From G963665495 sp963677785 (GTDB lineage Bacteria > Desulfobacterota > Desulfovibrionia > Desulfovibrionales > Desulfovibrionaceae): a DNA stretch of 64,000 nt. Positions 24,375 through 33,525 of this stretch are shown piece by piece. The translations under genes and the position numbers were made by a program. The stretch spans positions 3,658,001 through 3,722,000 of the forward strand of contig CAXXDH010000003.1 in NCBI GenBank assembly GCA_963677785.2, given 5' to 3'. How positions within the stretch are numbered: the first letter of the stretch is position 1; each line of letters starts with the position of its first letter. The notes under the pieces were generated by a model. That model was not told the origin of the DNA. It searched no databases and worked only from the letters and a program-made list of their open reading frames with translations.

Positions 24375-25802
24375 ATGGGCAAGACTATCTCATACGCTGT
24401 TCGCCTTTTGCCACTGCAAGGCGATGATTTTTACAAGCTGTCCCATCACTGCCACAGCAAGCCTCATTTTGCCTTTCTCGACAGCAAGATGACGGAAAGC
24501 AGCTATAGCCGGTATTCTTGCTTTTCTTTTGCTCCTTTCGCGGTTGCCAGAGTAACCGGATCGGAAACCACGGTGGAGTGGTGGTCCGGCAGGCATGAAG
24601 CATATCGCGGGAACGCCTTTGACATTCTGCGTACGGTGACTGGCCCGTTTCAGGCCGGTTGGGCTGAACAGCCGCCCCAGGCAAGGGAATTCTTTTCGGG
24701 CGGCTGGATCGGATACCTGGGGTATGAACTGCGTCATCAGCTTGAAGAGCTGCCTGCCCAGGCGCAAGACGATACGGGTATTCCCCATGCCCTGCTGGGA
24801 CTCTACAACTTCGCTCTGGTTCTGAATCATCGCAATGGGCAGGTTTCTCTGGTTCATTATCGCCCCAACGTTCCCTGCGCCTGTCCCGAAGTGGAAACGC
24901 TGGAAGCCGAACTCATGACAGCGGCAAGCCATGCATACGATCCTTTGGTAGAAATACAAGCCTTGTCTCCGAAAGAGTGCGTTTTCAGTTTGTCCCGCGA
25001 GCGTTATATTGATGCGGTACGGCGTATACGGGAATACATCCTGGCCGGAGATATTTATCAGGCAAATTTTACACAGCGTTTTTCTGTGAACCTGTCGGGG
25101 CTATCGCCCTGGGAATTGTACAACAAGCTCATGCAGGTGAATCCCGCACCCTTTGCCGCGTATCTGGACTTCGGCGACGTAAAGGTATTGTCGTCTTCCC
25201 CCGAAAGGTTTGTTTTGGTGGAGGGCCGCAGGGTGGAGACGCGTCCCATAAAAGGGACCATCCGCCGGGGCGCGACTCCGGAAGAGGACCGCGAACTCCG
25301 GGAGTGGTTGCGCAACAGCCAGAAAAATCGTGCTGAGCTGGCCATGATCGTGGATTTGATGCGCAACGATATCGGCAAGGTATGCAAGACAGGATCCGTA
25401 CGCGTCCTCGCCTTTCCCGAAGTCGAGTCGTATCCCTCTTTGCATCACCTGGTGTCCACTGTGGAGGGGGAGCTCGAAGAGGGCAAAGACGTCTATGACG
25501 TGCTCAAGGCAACATTTCCCGGCGGATCCATTACCGGCGCTCCAAAAATTCGTTCCATGGAGATAATCGATGAACTGGAGCCGGTGACGCGCGGCGTATA
25601 TACCGGAAGCATAGGGTACCTGGGGCTTAACGGAGTGTCCGATCTGAATATCGCCATCCGTACCATTGTTGTAGCCGACGACACGGCGTATCTTGGCGCA
25701 GGAGGCGGCATCGTGATGGATTCGGACCCTGAGGACGAATATGTGGAATCCCTGCTCAAGGCTCGCAATCTATTGCTGGCCCTGGGGATAGTGACCTCCT
25801 GA
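24375..25802 (+). CDS. pabB: Aminodeoxychorismate synthase component I
   Basis: A 475-residue chorismate-utilising enzyme that converts chorismate plus ammonia to 4-amino-4-deoxychorismate. The C-terminal chorismate-binding domain has SSSPERFV, PIKGTIRRG (Lys 293), ELAMIVDLMRNDIGKV and GGSITGAPKIRSMEIIDELE. The lysine in PIKGT separates PabB from anthranilate synthase TrpE, which has alanine there. That supports the assignment from sequence alone. The gene sits between pabA and pabC in one operon. Confidence 0.94.
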   Translation: MGKTISYAVRLLPLQGDDFYKLSHHCHSKPHFAFLDSKMTESSYSRYSCFSFAPFAVARVTGSETTVEWWSGRHEAYRGNAFDILRTVTGPFQAGWAEQPPQAREFFSGGWIGYLGYELRHQLEELPAQAQDDTGIPHALLGLYNFALVLNHRNGQVSLVHYRPNVPCACPEVETLEAELMTAASHAYDPLVEIQALSPKECVFSLSRERYIDAVRRIREYILAGDIYQANFTQRFSVNLSGLSPWELYNKLMQVNPAPFAAYLDFGDVKVLSSSPERFVLVEGRRVETRPIKGTIRRGATPEEDRELREWLRNSQKNRAELAMIVDLMRNDIGKVCKTGSVRVLAFPEVESYPSLHHLVSTVEGELEEGKDVYDVLKATFPGGSITGAPKIRSMEIIDELEPVTRGVYTGSIGYLGLNGVSDLNIAIRTIVVADDTAYLGAGGGIVMDSDPEDEYVESLLKARNLLLALGIVTS

Positions 25803-25830
25803 AGCGAGCAGGTAAAACACGGGGGGTGAA

Positions 25831-26619
25831 ATGATCATTTGGCACAATGGCGTATTGCAGTCTGCGGATCACGGGTGCGTGGCGCCTGCGGATCGTGGTT
25901 TTACTCTTGGAGACGGCCTGTTCGAAACCCTGCGTGTCCAGGAAGGACGCATTTTACGCTTGGACAGCCATCTCAGACGCCTCGAATCGGGCGCGGCGAT
26001 TCTCCACATCGAGCTGCCGCAACTGGATTATCCGGAAATTTTTGCAAAAACTCTGGAAGCCAATGGCTTGGTCAATGCTGTTCTGCGGCTTACAGTGACG
26101 CGAGGAATTTCTACCCGGGGGATCCTTCCCGCAATGACCGTCCGCCCCACCGTCATGGTTACTGCGGCTCCTCCGGCGCCTCCTTTGCCCCCAGCCAGAT
26201 GCATTGTCGCCAGCGTGACGCGTCGCAACGAATATTCGCCTCTTTGCGGGGTCAAGTCGCTCAATTATCTCGACAACATCCTTGCGCGGTTGGAAGCCGG
26301 GGAAAAGGGCGTTGACGAAGCTTTGCTGTGCAATACGCAGGGGCATGTTGCAGAAAGCACCGTGGCCAATCTTTTTATTGTGACCAAAGAAGGGAAAATT
26401 CAGACTCCGCCTTTGCAGGACGGCGCACTTCCAGGCACCATGCGTGAGGAAATACGCACATGCGTCCCTGTTCAGGAGGCCAGCCTTACTGTGCAGCAAC
26501 TCCGGAACGCCGTCGAAATTTTCTTGAGCAACAGCCTCGGAATTCGGCCAGTGGTGGAGTTGGATGGCAAGCGATACGACATTGGTCCTGTGACTGAAAA
26601 ATTACGGACGATGCTTTGA
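25831..26619 (+). CDS. pabC: Aminodeoxychorismate lyase (class IV PLP enzyme)
   Basis: A 262-residue fold-type IV PLP enzyme that releases pyruvate from aminodeoxychorismate to give p-aminobenzoate. FTLGDGLFETLRV is near residue 27. The PLP lysine is in GVKSLNYLDNILAR near residue 142. The phosphate-binding region is GHVAESTVANLFIV, followed by PGTMREEI. Branched-chain aminotransferase is the other member of this fold; length and operon context favour PabC. It follows pabB by 28 bases and ends immediately before an IS remnant. Confidence 0.9.
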   Translation: MIIWHNGVLQSADHGCVAPADRGFTLGDGLFETLRVQEGRILRLDSHLRRLESGAAILHIELPQLDYPEIFAKTLEANGLVNAVLRLTVTRGISTRGILPAMTVRPTVMVTAAPPAPPLPPARCIVASVTRRNEYSPLCGVKSLNYLDNILARLEAGEKGVDEALLCNTQGHVAESTVANLFIVTKEGKIQTPPLQDGALPGTMREEIRTCVPVQEASLTVQQLRNAVEIFLSNSLGIRPVVELDGKRYDIGPVTEKLRTML

Positions 26620-26629
26620 ACACAATCGT

Positions 26630-26940
26630 GCCCAGTGGATTTGCCAACTCCAACAACTGGTAACTGGTTTTGATCTTTGATATTTTCGCTGGTGGTTTGA
26701 AAAAAGAGTCCTGATCTGTACGTTTGCATACTTTCAGCTGCAGCAACTCCATCATTTTTGGGATGAACCCGCCGATTCTGGATTTAAACTTCAGAAAAGC
26801 TACCAACAAGTACAGGATCATGGCTACGTAGATTTGTGACAGTACGGGTTTTTTTTTGATGCCCCTACGAAACGCTTGATTGTGAGGTTCTGCTTAATCA
26901 GCAGACAACCTTTTTTCTTTGGTACGCCCGGCATGACGTA
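26630..26940 (-). pseudogene. IS4-type transposase C-terminal remnant
   Basis: Minus-strand translation gives the typical IS4-group C-terminus in two frames. The first frame has LLIKQNLTIKRFVGAS. After a one-base shift in an A-run near 26855, the second gives VLSQIYVAMILYLLVAFLKF, then MMELLQLKVCKRTD. The N-terminal part with the catalytic residues is missing. The fragment lies between the pabC stop and the left end of the IS5-type element, and that element's insertion may have truncated it. It is not functional. Confidence 0.7.
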
Positions 26941-26941
26941 T

Positions 26942-27627
26942 TAAGAAGACATCCGGCATGCAGTTTACTTAAAGTCTAAAATTTTTCTAAACTTTTTAGA
27001 TGAAACAATCATATGACTTCACAGAACTGCCGGATAGTTTATGGGAAAAAGCCGAACCACTTTTAGAACCCTTCAAGCGCAAGCGTTCGGGTGGCAGCCC
27101 GGCAATGCCTTTTAGAAGCATCTTGAACGGCATTATTTTTCGCCTCAAGACAGATTGCCAATGGAATATGATTCCAAAATGTTATGGTTCGAAAAGCGTT
27201 ATTCATGAACAGTATCGCCGCGGGGTAAGTGCTGGAGTTTTTGATCAGATTTTGATGCTTTGCTTGCAAGAATATCAAGACAAACAAGGACTTGAGTTGT
27301 CATGGCAATCCATGGACGGCTCTTTGATCCAAGCACCGGTTCTCACAAAAAAAAGAACAGAGTGAAGGACTCGGAAGCAACCCGACAGACAGAGGAAGAA
27401 CGGGAAGTAAGATACATTTGCACGTTGATCAAAAAGGAATACCTCCGGGATCAGTAGCAGTTGGCGCGAATTTACACGATAGTCGACTTGTTGGGTACCC
27501 GGTATTGCCGCTATTTGAGTAGTTTTGAAACATCAGTAAAGTTAGCGTGTGCAATTATTATTTTCAGAAAAATCAAATAAAAGGGATCTGCGCAATCACA
27601 GCAACTACCATGCCGGATGTCTTCTTA
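26942..27627 (+). mobile_element. Short IS5-family (IS427-like) element with perfect inverted ends
   Basis: TAAGAAGACATCCGGCATG at 26942-26960 is the exact reverse complement of 27609-27627. The first and last TA can be read as the TA target duplication typical of the IS427 group. The 686-base unit contains a transposase frame without its C-terminal catalytic part, so it looks internally deleted. It could still be moved by a complete copy elsewhere in the genome (inference). Confidence 0.82.
27000..27522 (+). pseudogene. IS5/IS427-type transposase, frameshifted and truncated
   Basis: The first frame (27000-27365) encodes 121 residues with the IS5-type N-terminal domain: FTELPDSLWEKAEPLL, then FRLKTDCQWNMIPK and SMDGSLIQAP. 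At an A8 run (27347-27354) homology moves to the +1 frame, giving EGLGSNPTDRGRTGSK, then IHLHVDQKGIPPGSVAVG and ANLHDSRLVG, ending at TAG 27520. A-runs of this kind allow transcriptional slippage or programmed frameshifting in this family, so the shift may be natural. The protein stops after the first half of the DDE domain, so it is inactive. Confidence 0.8.
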
Positions 27628-27736
27628 GAACCAATTCTAAGATGCGTTTTCCCTGGCTTGCATGTCTTTGCCCCTGGAGCTAAGAAGTGACAAAAAACAG
27701 TGTGGCTTAGACTGAAAGTTGAAAAGGATTTTTTTG

Positions 27737-28060
27737 GTGATTATCGATATTTTTGTATCTGCTTTGTGGAACGGAAGCAGGCCTTCCGCCAGCGGTCAGT
27801 GGATGGCCTGGCCTTTTACGGATTACGGCTGGACTGCGGGCTTTTGGCCCATAGTTACGAAAATTTTGTTTATGGGAGTACTCTTTGGGGCTATTGCGCT
27901 TGTGCTGCGCCTGCTGTTTGGCCCCAAAGGGCCATTGCGCGGGGCAGGCTGGGAGACAATGCAGGAAGCCCGTAAGAGAGAAGGCCGCGAACAGGATGGC
28001 GAAGCCTGCTCCCCTGGCGCTGAACAGGATGAGACACGGAAGAACAGCAATGGACAATAA
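27737..28060 (+). CDS. Small membrane protein upstream of HD hydrolase
   Basis: A 107-residue protein with one or two hydrophobic segments (WPIVTKILFMGVLFGAIALV near residue 40) and a hydrophilic Glu/Arg-rich tail. AAGGA at 27724 is well spaced for GTG 27737; the frame is open slightly further upstream to a TTG at 27719. Its end overlaps the HD-domain gene by 11 bases, which suggests translational coupling and a joint role. No family is recognised. Confidence 0.6.
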   Translation: MIIDIFVSALWNGSRPSASGQWMAWPFTDYGWTAGFWPIVTKILFMGVLFGAIALVLRLLFGPKGPLRGAGWETMQEARKREGREQDGEACSPGAEQDETRKNSNGQ

Positions 28061-28829
28061 TGAATTGGATGAAAGTAAGCGGCGTTTTCTTGCTTTTGCC
28101 AACAGTCATTTGAACGGCAATAAAGAAGATGCGTATCATATTGATCTGAAAAGGCAGCATTCTTTTGACGTACTGGAAAATGCCAAAGCGATTGTCGCCA
28201 GCCTCAAAATGTCCCTTGAGGATGAGCGGTTGATTTTGCTTGCGGCTCTGTTTCACGATGTGGGCCGTTTTCCGCAATATGTGCGCTACAAGACTTTTCT
28301 TGACCGTAAATCCAAGGACCACGGCATATTGGGTACGATTGTTCTTGGACAAGATGAACTGCTTCCTCCGTTGGCGCCGGAAGAACGTCGTTTGGTACGC
28401 GCCGCTGTCGCAATGCACAATCGCAAGGAAGTTCCCCAGCAAATTTCCAGCCGACTGCGACAGATAGTTGAGGTGGTGCGGGACGCTGACAAACTTGATA
28501 TCTATCGCGTGATGGTCGCCCATTTTTCACGTAATCCCGAGGACTTTCCCGTTGTTACATTGTACGCGAAGGACGACCCGGATGCGTATACGCAGGACGT
28601 TTATGATGATGTGCTCAATGGAAAGAAAGGTGATTATAGTAAAATGGCCTATGTTAATGATTTCAAATTGCTGCTTTGTGGATGGGTCAATGATTTCAAC
28701 TTCAGGGCAAGCAGACGTCTCGCCCATGAACGCGGACTTGTTCAGGATCTTCTGCAAACGCTGCCGGACTATCCGGAGATGCGGGAATTGAGACGCGTTG
28801 TAACCCAGCGTCTGGTGCAAGATCTTTGA
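28050..28829 (+). CDS. HD-domain phosphohydrolase
   Basis: A 259-residue cytoplasmic protein with the metal-binding HD pattern: a His in RQHSFDVLENA near residue 33, LLAALFHDVGRFPQ with the HD pair near 67, AAVAMHNRKE, and VVRDADKLDIYR with the final Asp. Such enzymes hydrolyse phosphate esters of nucleotides or related compounds; the substrate is not evident. It starts inside the end of the small membrane-protein gene and is followed by an aminotransferase on the same strand. Confidence 0.82.
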   Translation: MDNNELDESKRRFLAFANSHLNGNKEDAYHIDLKRQHSFDVLENAKAIVASLKMSLEDERLILLAALFHDVGRFPQYVRYKTFLDRKSKDHGILGTIVLGQDELLPPLAPEERRLVRAAVAMHNRKEVPQQISSRLRQIVEVVRDADKLDIYRVMVAHFSRNPEDFPVVTLYAKDDPDAYTQDVYDDVLNGKKGDYSKMAYVNDFKLLLCGWVNDFNFRASRRLAHERGLVQDLLQTLPDYPEMRELRRVVTQRLVQDL

Positions 28830-28914
28830 TTTTCGACATGCTATATTCAGATGGGGCATCTTTTTTCTTTCTCGGAAAAATCAGATGCGGTTGCCAAAAA
28901 TGAGGAGAGAATTC

Positions 28915-30060
28915 GTGGAAACCAGTAAAACTGCCGCAATTAAACCTTTTTACGCTATGGATGTGTTGGAGCGCGCCCAGGCCATGGAACGCGAGGGTGA
29001 ACAGATTATTCACATGGAAGTGGGGCAGCCGGATTTTGAAACGCCCCAACCCATCAAGGACGCCTGCGTCAAGGCTTTGGAAAACGGGCATACGTCCTAT
29101 ACGCACAGTCTGGGGATAATCGAACTGCGTGAAGCCATTTGCGCGCATTACTACGACAAGTACGGCGTCTCCGTACATCCGGATCAAATTGCCGTGACCA
29201 ACGGCACATCGCCGGCCATGCATCTGGTTTTTTCAGCTTTGTTGGAGAACAATGACGAGGTGATCATTTCGGACCCCCATTACGCCTGCTATCCCAACTT
29301 CGTACGTATCGGCTGTGGCGAACCGGTTCTCGTTCGCGTGGAGGAGGCCGATGCCTTTCAGTTTCGTATCGAGGCCGTTCGCGAGGCCATGACCGAGCGG
29401 ACCAGGGGAATATTCATCAATTCTCCTTCCAACCCCACCGGCACGGTATTGAGCGGCGAGCGTATGGCGCAGCTGGCGGAATTGGATGTGCCGATTATTT
29501 CAGACGAAATCTATCACGGGCTGGTGTATGAAGGAGAGGAGCATAGCATTCTGGAGTATACGGACAATGCCTTTGTCCTGAACGGTTTTTCCAAGGCATA
29601 CGCCATGACCGGCCTCAGGCTGGGCTACCTGATAGCGCCCAAACCTTATATGCAGGCCATACGAAAGCTTACGCAGACGCTGTACATTTCGACCAATTCC
29701 ATTACGCAATGGGCCGGTGTCGCCGCCTTGACCCAGTGCCAGGAGGACGTACGCCGGATGCGCGATATTTTTAACAAGCGTCGCCGGTTTATCATCGATC
29801 GGGTCAAGGAACTCGGCCTGGGGTTGCTGACGGAACCAACGGGCGCGTTTTATGTGTTGGCCAACTGCAAGCACGTGAATGAGGATTCCTACAAGCTGGC
29901 TTTTGAAATTCTGGAAAAGGCACACGTCGGCGTAACTCCGGGCATAGATTTCGGCTCCGGCGCCGAAGGCTATATCCGTTTTTCCTACGCCAACTCTTTG
30001 GAAAACATTGCTGAAGCCATGAACCGGCTGGAGGTTTTCTTGAAGGAACGTTGCGTCTAG
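28915..30060 (+). CDS. Class I/II PLP-dependent aminotransferase
   Basis: A 381-residue fold-type I aminotransferase. It has GQPDFETPQPIKDA near residue 40, the conserved NSPSNPTG motif, SDEIYHGLVY, and the PLP lysine in NGFSKAYAMTGLRLGY near residue 231. The arginine for the substrate carboxylate is in YIRFSYANS. This is the aspartate/aromatic aminotransferase group; the amino acid used cannot be fixed from sequence. GAGGAGAG at 28902 is placed for GTG 28915 rather than the upstream ATG codons. Confidence 0.88.
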   Translation: METSKTAAIKPFYAMDVLERAQAMEREGEQIIHMEVGQPDFETPQPIKDACVKALENGHTSYTHSLGIIELREAICAHYYDKYGVSVHPDQIAVTNGTSPAMHLVFSALLENNDEVIISDPHYACYPNFVRIGCGEPVLVRVEEADAFQFRIEAVREAMTERTRGIFINSPSNPTGTVLSGERMAQLAELDVPIISDEIYHGLVYEGEEHSILEYTDNAFVLNGFSKAYAMTGLRLGYLIAPKPYMQAIRKLTQTLYISTNSITQWAGVAALTQCQEDVRRMRDIFNKRRRFIIDRVKELGLGLLTEPTGAFYVLANCKHVNEDSYKLAFEILEKAHVGVTPGIDFGSGAEGYIRFSYANSLENIAEAMNRLEVFLKERCV

Positions 30061-30112
30061 CGCTTTTTCGCCTTGAAGCAAAGCTTACATCTGAACACAA
30101 CTTGGCTGAACA

Positions 30113-30148
30113 AGAGACTCTACGTTCGAAGACTTGCGAAGAGTCTCT
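30113..30148. repeat. Inverted repeat after aminotransferase gene
   Basis: AGAGACTC (30113-30120) pairs with GAGTCTCT (30141-30148) around a 20-base loop. It lies between convergent genes and may act as a transcription end signal, though no T-run follows. Confidence 0.4.
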
Positions 30149-30179
30149 AACGTGTCCCATTGTTTCAGATAAATGCATA

Positions 30180-30213
30180 AGAGCATCTAACCCTTTTCAA
30201 GGTTGAATGCTCT
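30180..30213 (-). terminator. Terminator hairpin of ridA
   Basis: AGAGCAT (30180-30186) pairs with ATGCTCT (30207-30213), and inside these TAACC pairs with GGTTG. The hairpin overlaps the last codons of the minus-strand ridA gene. The following minus-strand sequence has only a weak T-run. Confidence 0.45.
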
Positions 30214-30592
30214 AATCCGCTTTCACGGCAATACACTCGATTTCCACCAGGGCATCGAGCGGGAGTTTGTTGACGGCAATGGTGGTACGCGCCGGTTTGT
30301 GCTCTCCGAAAAAGCTGGCGTATATCTTGTTCATGCCCTGGAAGTCATCCATATCTTTCAGATAAACAGTGGTTTTGACCACTGCGTCAGGGGTCATGCC
30401 CATTCCTTGGAGCACGATGGCGATATTTTTCAGCACGCGACGGGTCTGTTCCTGGATTTCCGTACCTTCCAGCTGCATGGTTTCCGGATTCAATGGGGTT
30501 TGGCCGGAGCAAAATATGAGTCTGCCGATGCTGACGGCATGGCTGTAGGGACCGATGGCTTCGGGGGCACCATCCACGTTGTGCGTTCGCAT
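30212..30592 (-). CDS. ridA: RidA-family reactive intermediate deaminase
   Basis: A 126-residue YjgF/YER057c/UK114 protein that hydrolyses reactive enamines and imines produced by PLP enzymes. Family landmarks are APEAIGPYSHAV near residue 8, FCSGQTPLNPET, AIVLQGMGMTPDAVVKTTVYL and ARTTIAVNKLPLDALVEIE, where the arginine binds the substrate carboxylate. AAGGAGAC precedes the ATG at 30592. It is convergent with a PLP aminotransferase. Confidence 0.93.
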   Translation of the reverse strand: MRTHNVDGAPEAIGPYSHAVSIGRLIFCSGQTPLNPETMQLEGTEIQEQTRRVLKNIAIVLQGMGMTPDAVVKTTVYLKDMDDFQGMNKIYASFFGEHKPARTTIAVNKLPLDALVEIECIAVKAD

Positions 30593-30771
30593 GGTCGTCT
30601 CCTTTGGTATTCGAGTGGCACCTGGCTGAGATAGCTCTATAAATCAAAAAGGGGTGATTGCACTGTTGCAGTGCCGACATAAACAATGCAAACAGCCACC
30701 ATGTAGCTATTTAACGCAAAAAAATGCGTTTTGCCAAGAGAAATTGCCGCTATATCGTAGAAAAAGCGACG
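30593..30771. other. Intergenic region between yibE/F-like gene and ridA
   Basis: These 179 bases hold the ridA promoter and the end of the upstream YibE/F transcript. AACGCA and TGCGTT around an A-run (30714-30732) form a small hairpin that on the minus strand contains a T-run, a possible terminator. No gene is seen. Confidence 0.4.
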
Positions 30772-31926
30772 TTACGCAGCGTCCGTGTGGACAAGGCGTT
30801 TATGTTTTTTCGAATATAACAGAGCGCCGATAATGGCCGTAAAGGGAGCCACGGTAACCAGTCCGAAGCTTCCAACCAGGGTCTTGAGGACTTCCGCTGC
30901 CACGTAGATCAGGTTGAAGGTGTTGATCAGCGGAACTCCCTGGGCCATGAAGGCCATCAACAGGGTGATATATCCGCCCGAATAGGCCAGCAGCAGGGTG
31001 GTGGTCATGGTGCCGACTACGGCGCGACCGACGCTGATGCCGGAGCGCAGCCCTTCCCAAAAATTCATATCGGGTTTTTTGTTGTAGACTTCCTTCATGC
31101 TGGCGGCGACATCCATGGCCAGGTCCATGACAGCTCCGGACGCAGCGAGAAAGACTGCCGCCGTATATATTCGCGTGATGTTGAGATGGGCGAATCCCGA
31201 ATAAAGCAGCGTTTCGGAAAAGGGCATCACTGCACCATGTACGTGCAGCAGGTTGGTGAAAAGAATCGACAGCAGGCAGCTGGTCATGACGCCGAGAAAA
31301 GCGCCCAGAAAAGCCACGACGCCCAAGAGTGTCGGCCCGGCTACCAGAAAAATAACCGCGAAGCAGAGCAACGCCACCAGGCCGATGCCCAGCCAGATGG
31401 GATCGTATCCGTCCAGCATCATGGGCACGGCTATCCGCCATAGGAGCATGCCCGTAAAGAGAAATGAGACCAGAGCCTTGAGGCCGGTCCACCCGCCGAA
31501 AGCGAGCAGCAGCACAATGAACATTCCCAGCAGGACGAGTTCCCAGCCAATTCGGTAGTGGGCCTGCGGGTTGGTGTACAGCAGCTCACCCTTGGGACTC
31601 ACCGTAAGCACGACAAGCGCCGTATCGCCGGGAGAAAAGACCTTGTCCTTGTCCATCATGCCCAGCAACGAGTTGGTGCCTTCGAGTTTGCGCCCTTTGT
31701 AAGGACCGTCCAGAATCTCGAGTTCGACAGTTTGCTCGCCTTGTTTGACAATGCCGAATTGCTGGATTTCGCTGTTGTCGACAGACAGCACTTTACCGCG
31801 GCATTGCACGGCCATGGAGTCGACGCGATCTTCATAGCCCGTGGGGACACAATAGATTGCGATGGTCAGAACGAGAAAAATCAGCGTAAACAGAGCGTCA
31901 CGTCTGGAAGGTCGGGATGCGTACAT
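30772..31926 (-). CDS. YibE/F-family membrane protein
   Basis: A 384-residue inner-membrane protein matching the YibE/F family. After an N-terminal span, residues about 40-130 form an extracytoplasmic beta-rich domain (QTVELEILDGPYKGRKLEG). A core of roughly seven spans follows, with conserved DGYDPIWLGIGLVALL, FAHLNITRIYTAAVFLAASGAVMD and MTTTLLLAYSGGYITL segments. Function is not established. It lies downstream of the alkaline phosphatase on the same strand, but a strong terminator separates them. Confidence 0.85.
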   Translation of the reverse strand: MYASRPSRRDALFTLIFLVLTIAIYCVPTGYEDRVDSMAVQCRGKVLSVDNSEIQQFGIVKQGEQTVELEILDGPYKGRKLEGTNSLLGMMDKDKVFSPGDTALVVLTVSPKGELLYTNPQAHYRIGWELVLLGMFIVLLLAFGGWTGLKALVSFLFTGMLLWRIAVPMMLDGYDPIWLGIGLVALLCFAVIFLVAGPTLLGVVAFLGAFLGVMTSCLLSILFTNLLHVHGAVMPFSETLLYSGFAHLNITRIYTAAVFLAASGAVMDLAMDVAASMKEVYNKKPDMNFWEGLRSGISVGRAVVGTMTTTLLLAYSGGYITLLMAFMAQGVPLINTFNLIYVAAEVLKTLVGSFGLVTVAPFTAIIGALLYSKKHKRLVHTDAA

Positions 31927-31946
31927 AGCGGTATCCTTGGAAAAGG

Positions 31947-31971
31947 CGACCCGGCCAGAACGGCCGGGTCG
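31947..31971 (-). terminator. Terminator of the alkaline phosphatase gene
   Basis: CGACCCGGCC pairs with GGCCGGGTCG around AGAAC, a 10-base-pair perfect stem. On the minus strand CCTTTTCC follows. It separates the phosphatase from the YibE/F-like gene. Confidence 0.78.
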
Positions 31972-32004
31972 ACTGAAACATATAGAGGATAAGGAGAAGA
32001 CAAC

Positions 32005-33525
32005 TTAGTTGGAAGCGACTTTGTCCAGAGTGAAAGAATAGACCTTGGGCTCGACACCCATGACGGCCATGATTTTTTTGGCGATGTCGGTGTTGTCATA
32101 AAAACCGTTGAATGTTTCCTGTCCCACGCCCATGGCGGAGGTGCCGACGGGAACACCCGTATGTTTGTACGACGTCCAGGCCATACCCGCATTATTGTTC
32201 AAAGCATGGGTGATTTCAACAGTCAAGGGATCGTATTCGCCGTAGAGCAGAGAGGTCATGGGATCTTCGGATTTGACCTTGTCGCCCTGCATGGATTGTT
32301 CGAAGCCTTTTTTCAAAGCTGCGACCTGGTAGGGCTTCAACACGGACTGGTCGGCTTTGGGATCGCCTTCGAACTTGAGTCCGAAGTATTCGGTGATAAC
32401 CGGTTTGATGTCTTCAAACGTGGCTTTGTCGCCGTGGGTTTTCTTGAAATCGGCCATGACTTCGTCCGTGAATTTCTGGAAGGAGATCTTCTGGCCGTCG
32501 AGGATGTTGAAGAAGCTTTTGTACTTGGTGCCGGCAAAGCCCATGGTCAAACCACCACACTCGTGGTCGCCGGTGACGACGATCAGAGTTTCAGCGGGGT
32601 GTTTTTCGGCGAAATCCAGAGCAACCTGGATGGACTTGTCAAAAGAAAGGGTGTTGTCGATGGAGGTAACGGCGTCGTTGGCGTGGCAGGCCCAGTCGAT
32701 CTTGCCGCCTTCGAGCATGATGAAAAAGCCTTTGTCGTTATCCAGCAGTTCGATGCCCTTGGTAAGAAATTCGTCCAGGCGGATGTCTTCAGGCGTCATG
32801 TCTATGACGTAGGGAAGCGCTTTGCCGTCGGGAAGATTTTTGTTCCAGGCCAGAACTTTACCGCTGTCTTTGTTCAGCTTTTCAAAGTCAGCCTTGTTGT
32901 CCACCACGGTGAAACCGTTCTTTTTGGCGATGTCGATGACATTGCCCTTGGGATTTTTGGATTTTTTGCCGTCCGGATCCTTGATACCGCCGCCGGCGAA
33001 GTATTCGAAGTCGCTGTTGGCCAGCTGCAGGGCGATTTCATAATACATTTTGCGGGTGGGGACATGGGAGTAAAAAGCGGCCGGGGTGGCATGGTCGATG
33101 GACACACTGGATATGATGCCGACTTTTTTTCCTTGTTCCTTGGCCAGCTCGGCAACACTTTTGATGGGCGTATTGTCCGGCAGCATGCCGATCCAGTTGA
33201 TGTTGGTTTTTTCTCCGCAACCAATCGCCGTTGCGGCCGCGGCCGAACCGGTGATGAAACGGTTGGCGGCGGAAGTGGTGGTAACACCCTGGGCCGGCAG
33301 CTTATCCATGGCCATGATGTTGAACTTGCCGGATTTCATTTCAGCGGCCATTTTCTGGGGAAAACCCATGCCATCGCCGATGAACAGGAACACGTATTTT
33401 GCAGGTTTGCCTTTATACAAGCCCGTGCCCTGCGTTTCAGCCGCGAACAGCTGGCCGCCGGACAACACCATCAAAAACAAGAGCGCCAGGATAAGCGCCA
33501 ATTGTTTACGTAAACAACGGATCAT
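32005..33525 (-). CDS. Secreted alkaline phosphatase
   Basis: A 506-residue periplasmic metallophosphatase. Residues 1-29 are a signal peptide (LALILALLFLMVLSGGQLFA, then AET). FLFIGDGMGFPQ holds the first zinc/magnesium Asp. The nucleophilic serine lies in FITGSAAAATAIGCG, where glycine replaces the aspartate usually before it. Further metal ligands are in DHATPAAFYSH, MLEGGKIDWACHAND and VTGDHECGG. It releases phosphate from esters under limitation. A good ribosome binding site (GAGGAAACACG) precedes the ATG at 33525. The T-G-S active-site context is a variant rather than a loss. Confidence 0.9.
   Translation of the reverse strand: MIRCLRKQLALILALLFLMVLSGGQLFAAETQGTGLYKGKPAKYVFLFIGDGMGFPQKMAAEMKSGKFNIMAMDKLPAQGVTTTSAANRFITGSAAAATAIGCGEKTNINWIGMLPDNTPIKSVAELAKEQGKKVGIISSVSIDHATPAAFYSHVPTRKMYYEIALQLANSDFEYFAGGGIKDPDGKKSKNPKGNVIDIAKKNGFTVVDNKADFEKLNKDSGKVLAWNKNLPDGKALPYVIDMTPEDIRLDEFLTKGIELLDNDKGFFIMLEGGKIDWACHANDAVTSIDNTLSFDKSIQVALDFAEKHPAETLIVVTGDHECGGLTMGFAGTKYKSFFNILDGQKISFQKFTDEVMADFKKTHGDKATFEDIKPVITEYFGLKFEGDPKADQSVLKPYQVAALKKGFEQSMQGDKVKSEDPMTSLLYGEYDPLTVEITHALNNNAGMAWTSYKHTGVPVGTSAMGVGQETFNGFYDNTDIAKKIMAVMGVEPKVYSFTLDKVASN

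Noticed and set aside
26486..26821. 111-codon minus frame overlapping pabC
   Set aside because: Only its N-terminal half is real sequence of the IS4-type remnant; the rest is antisense to pabC.
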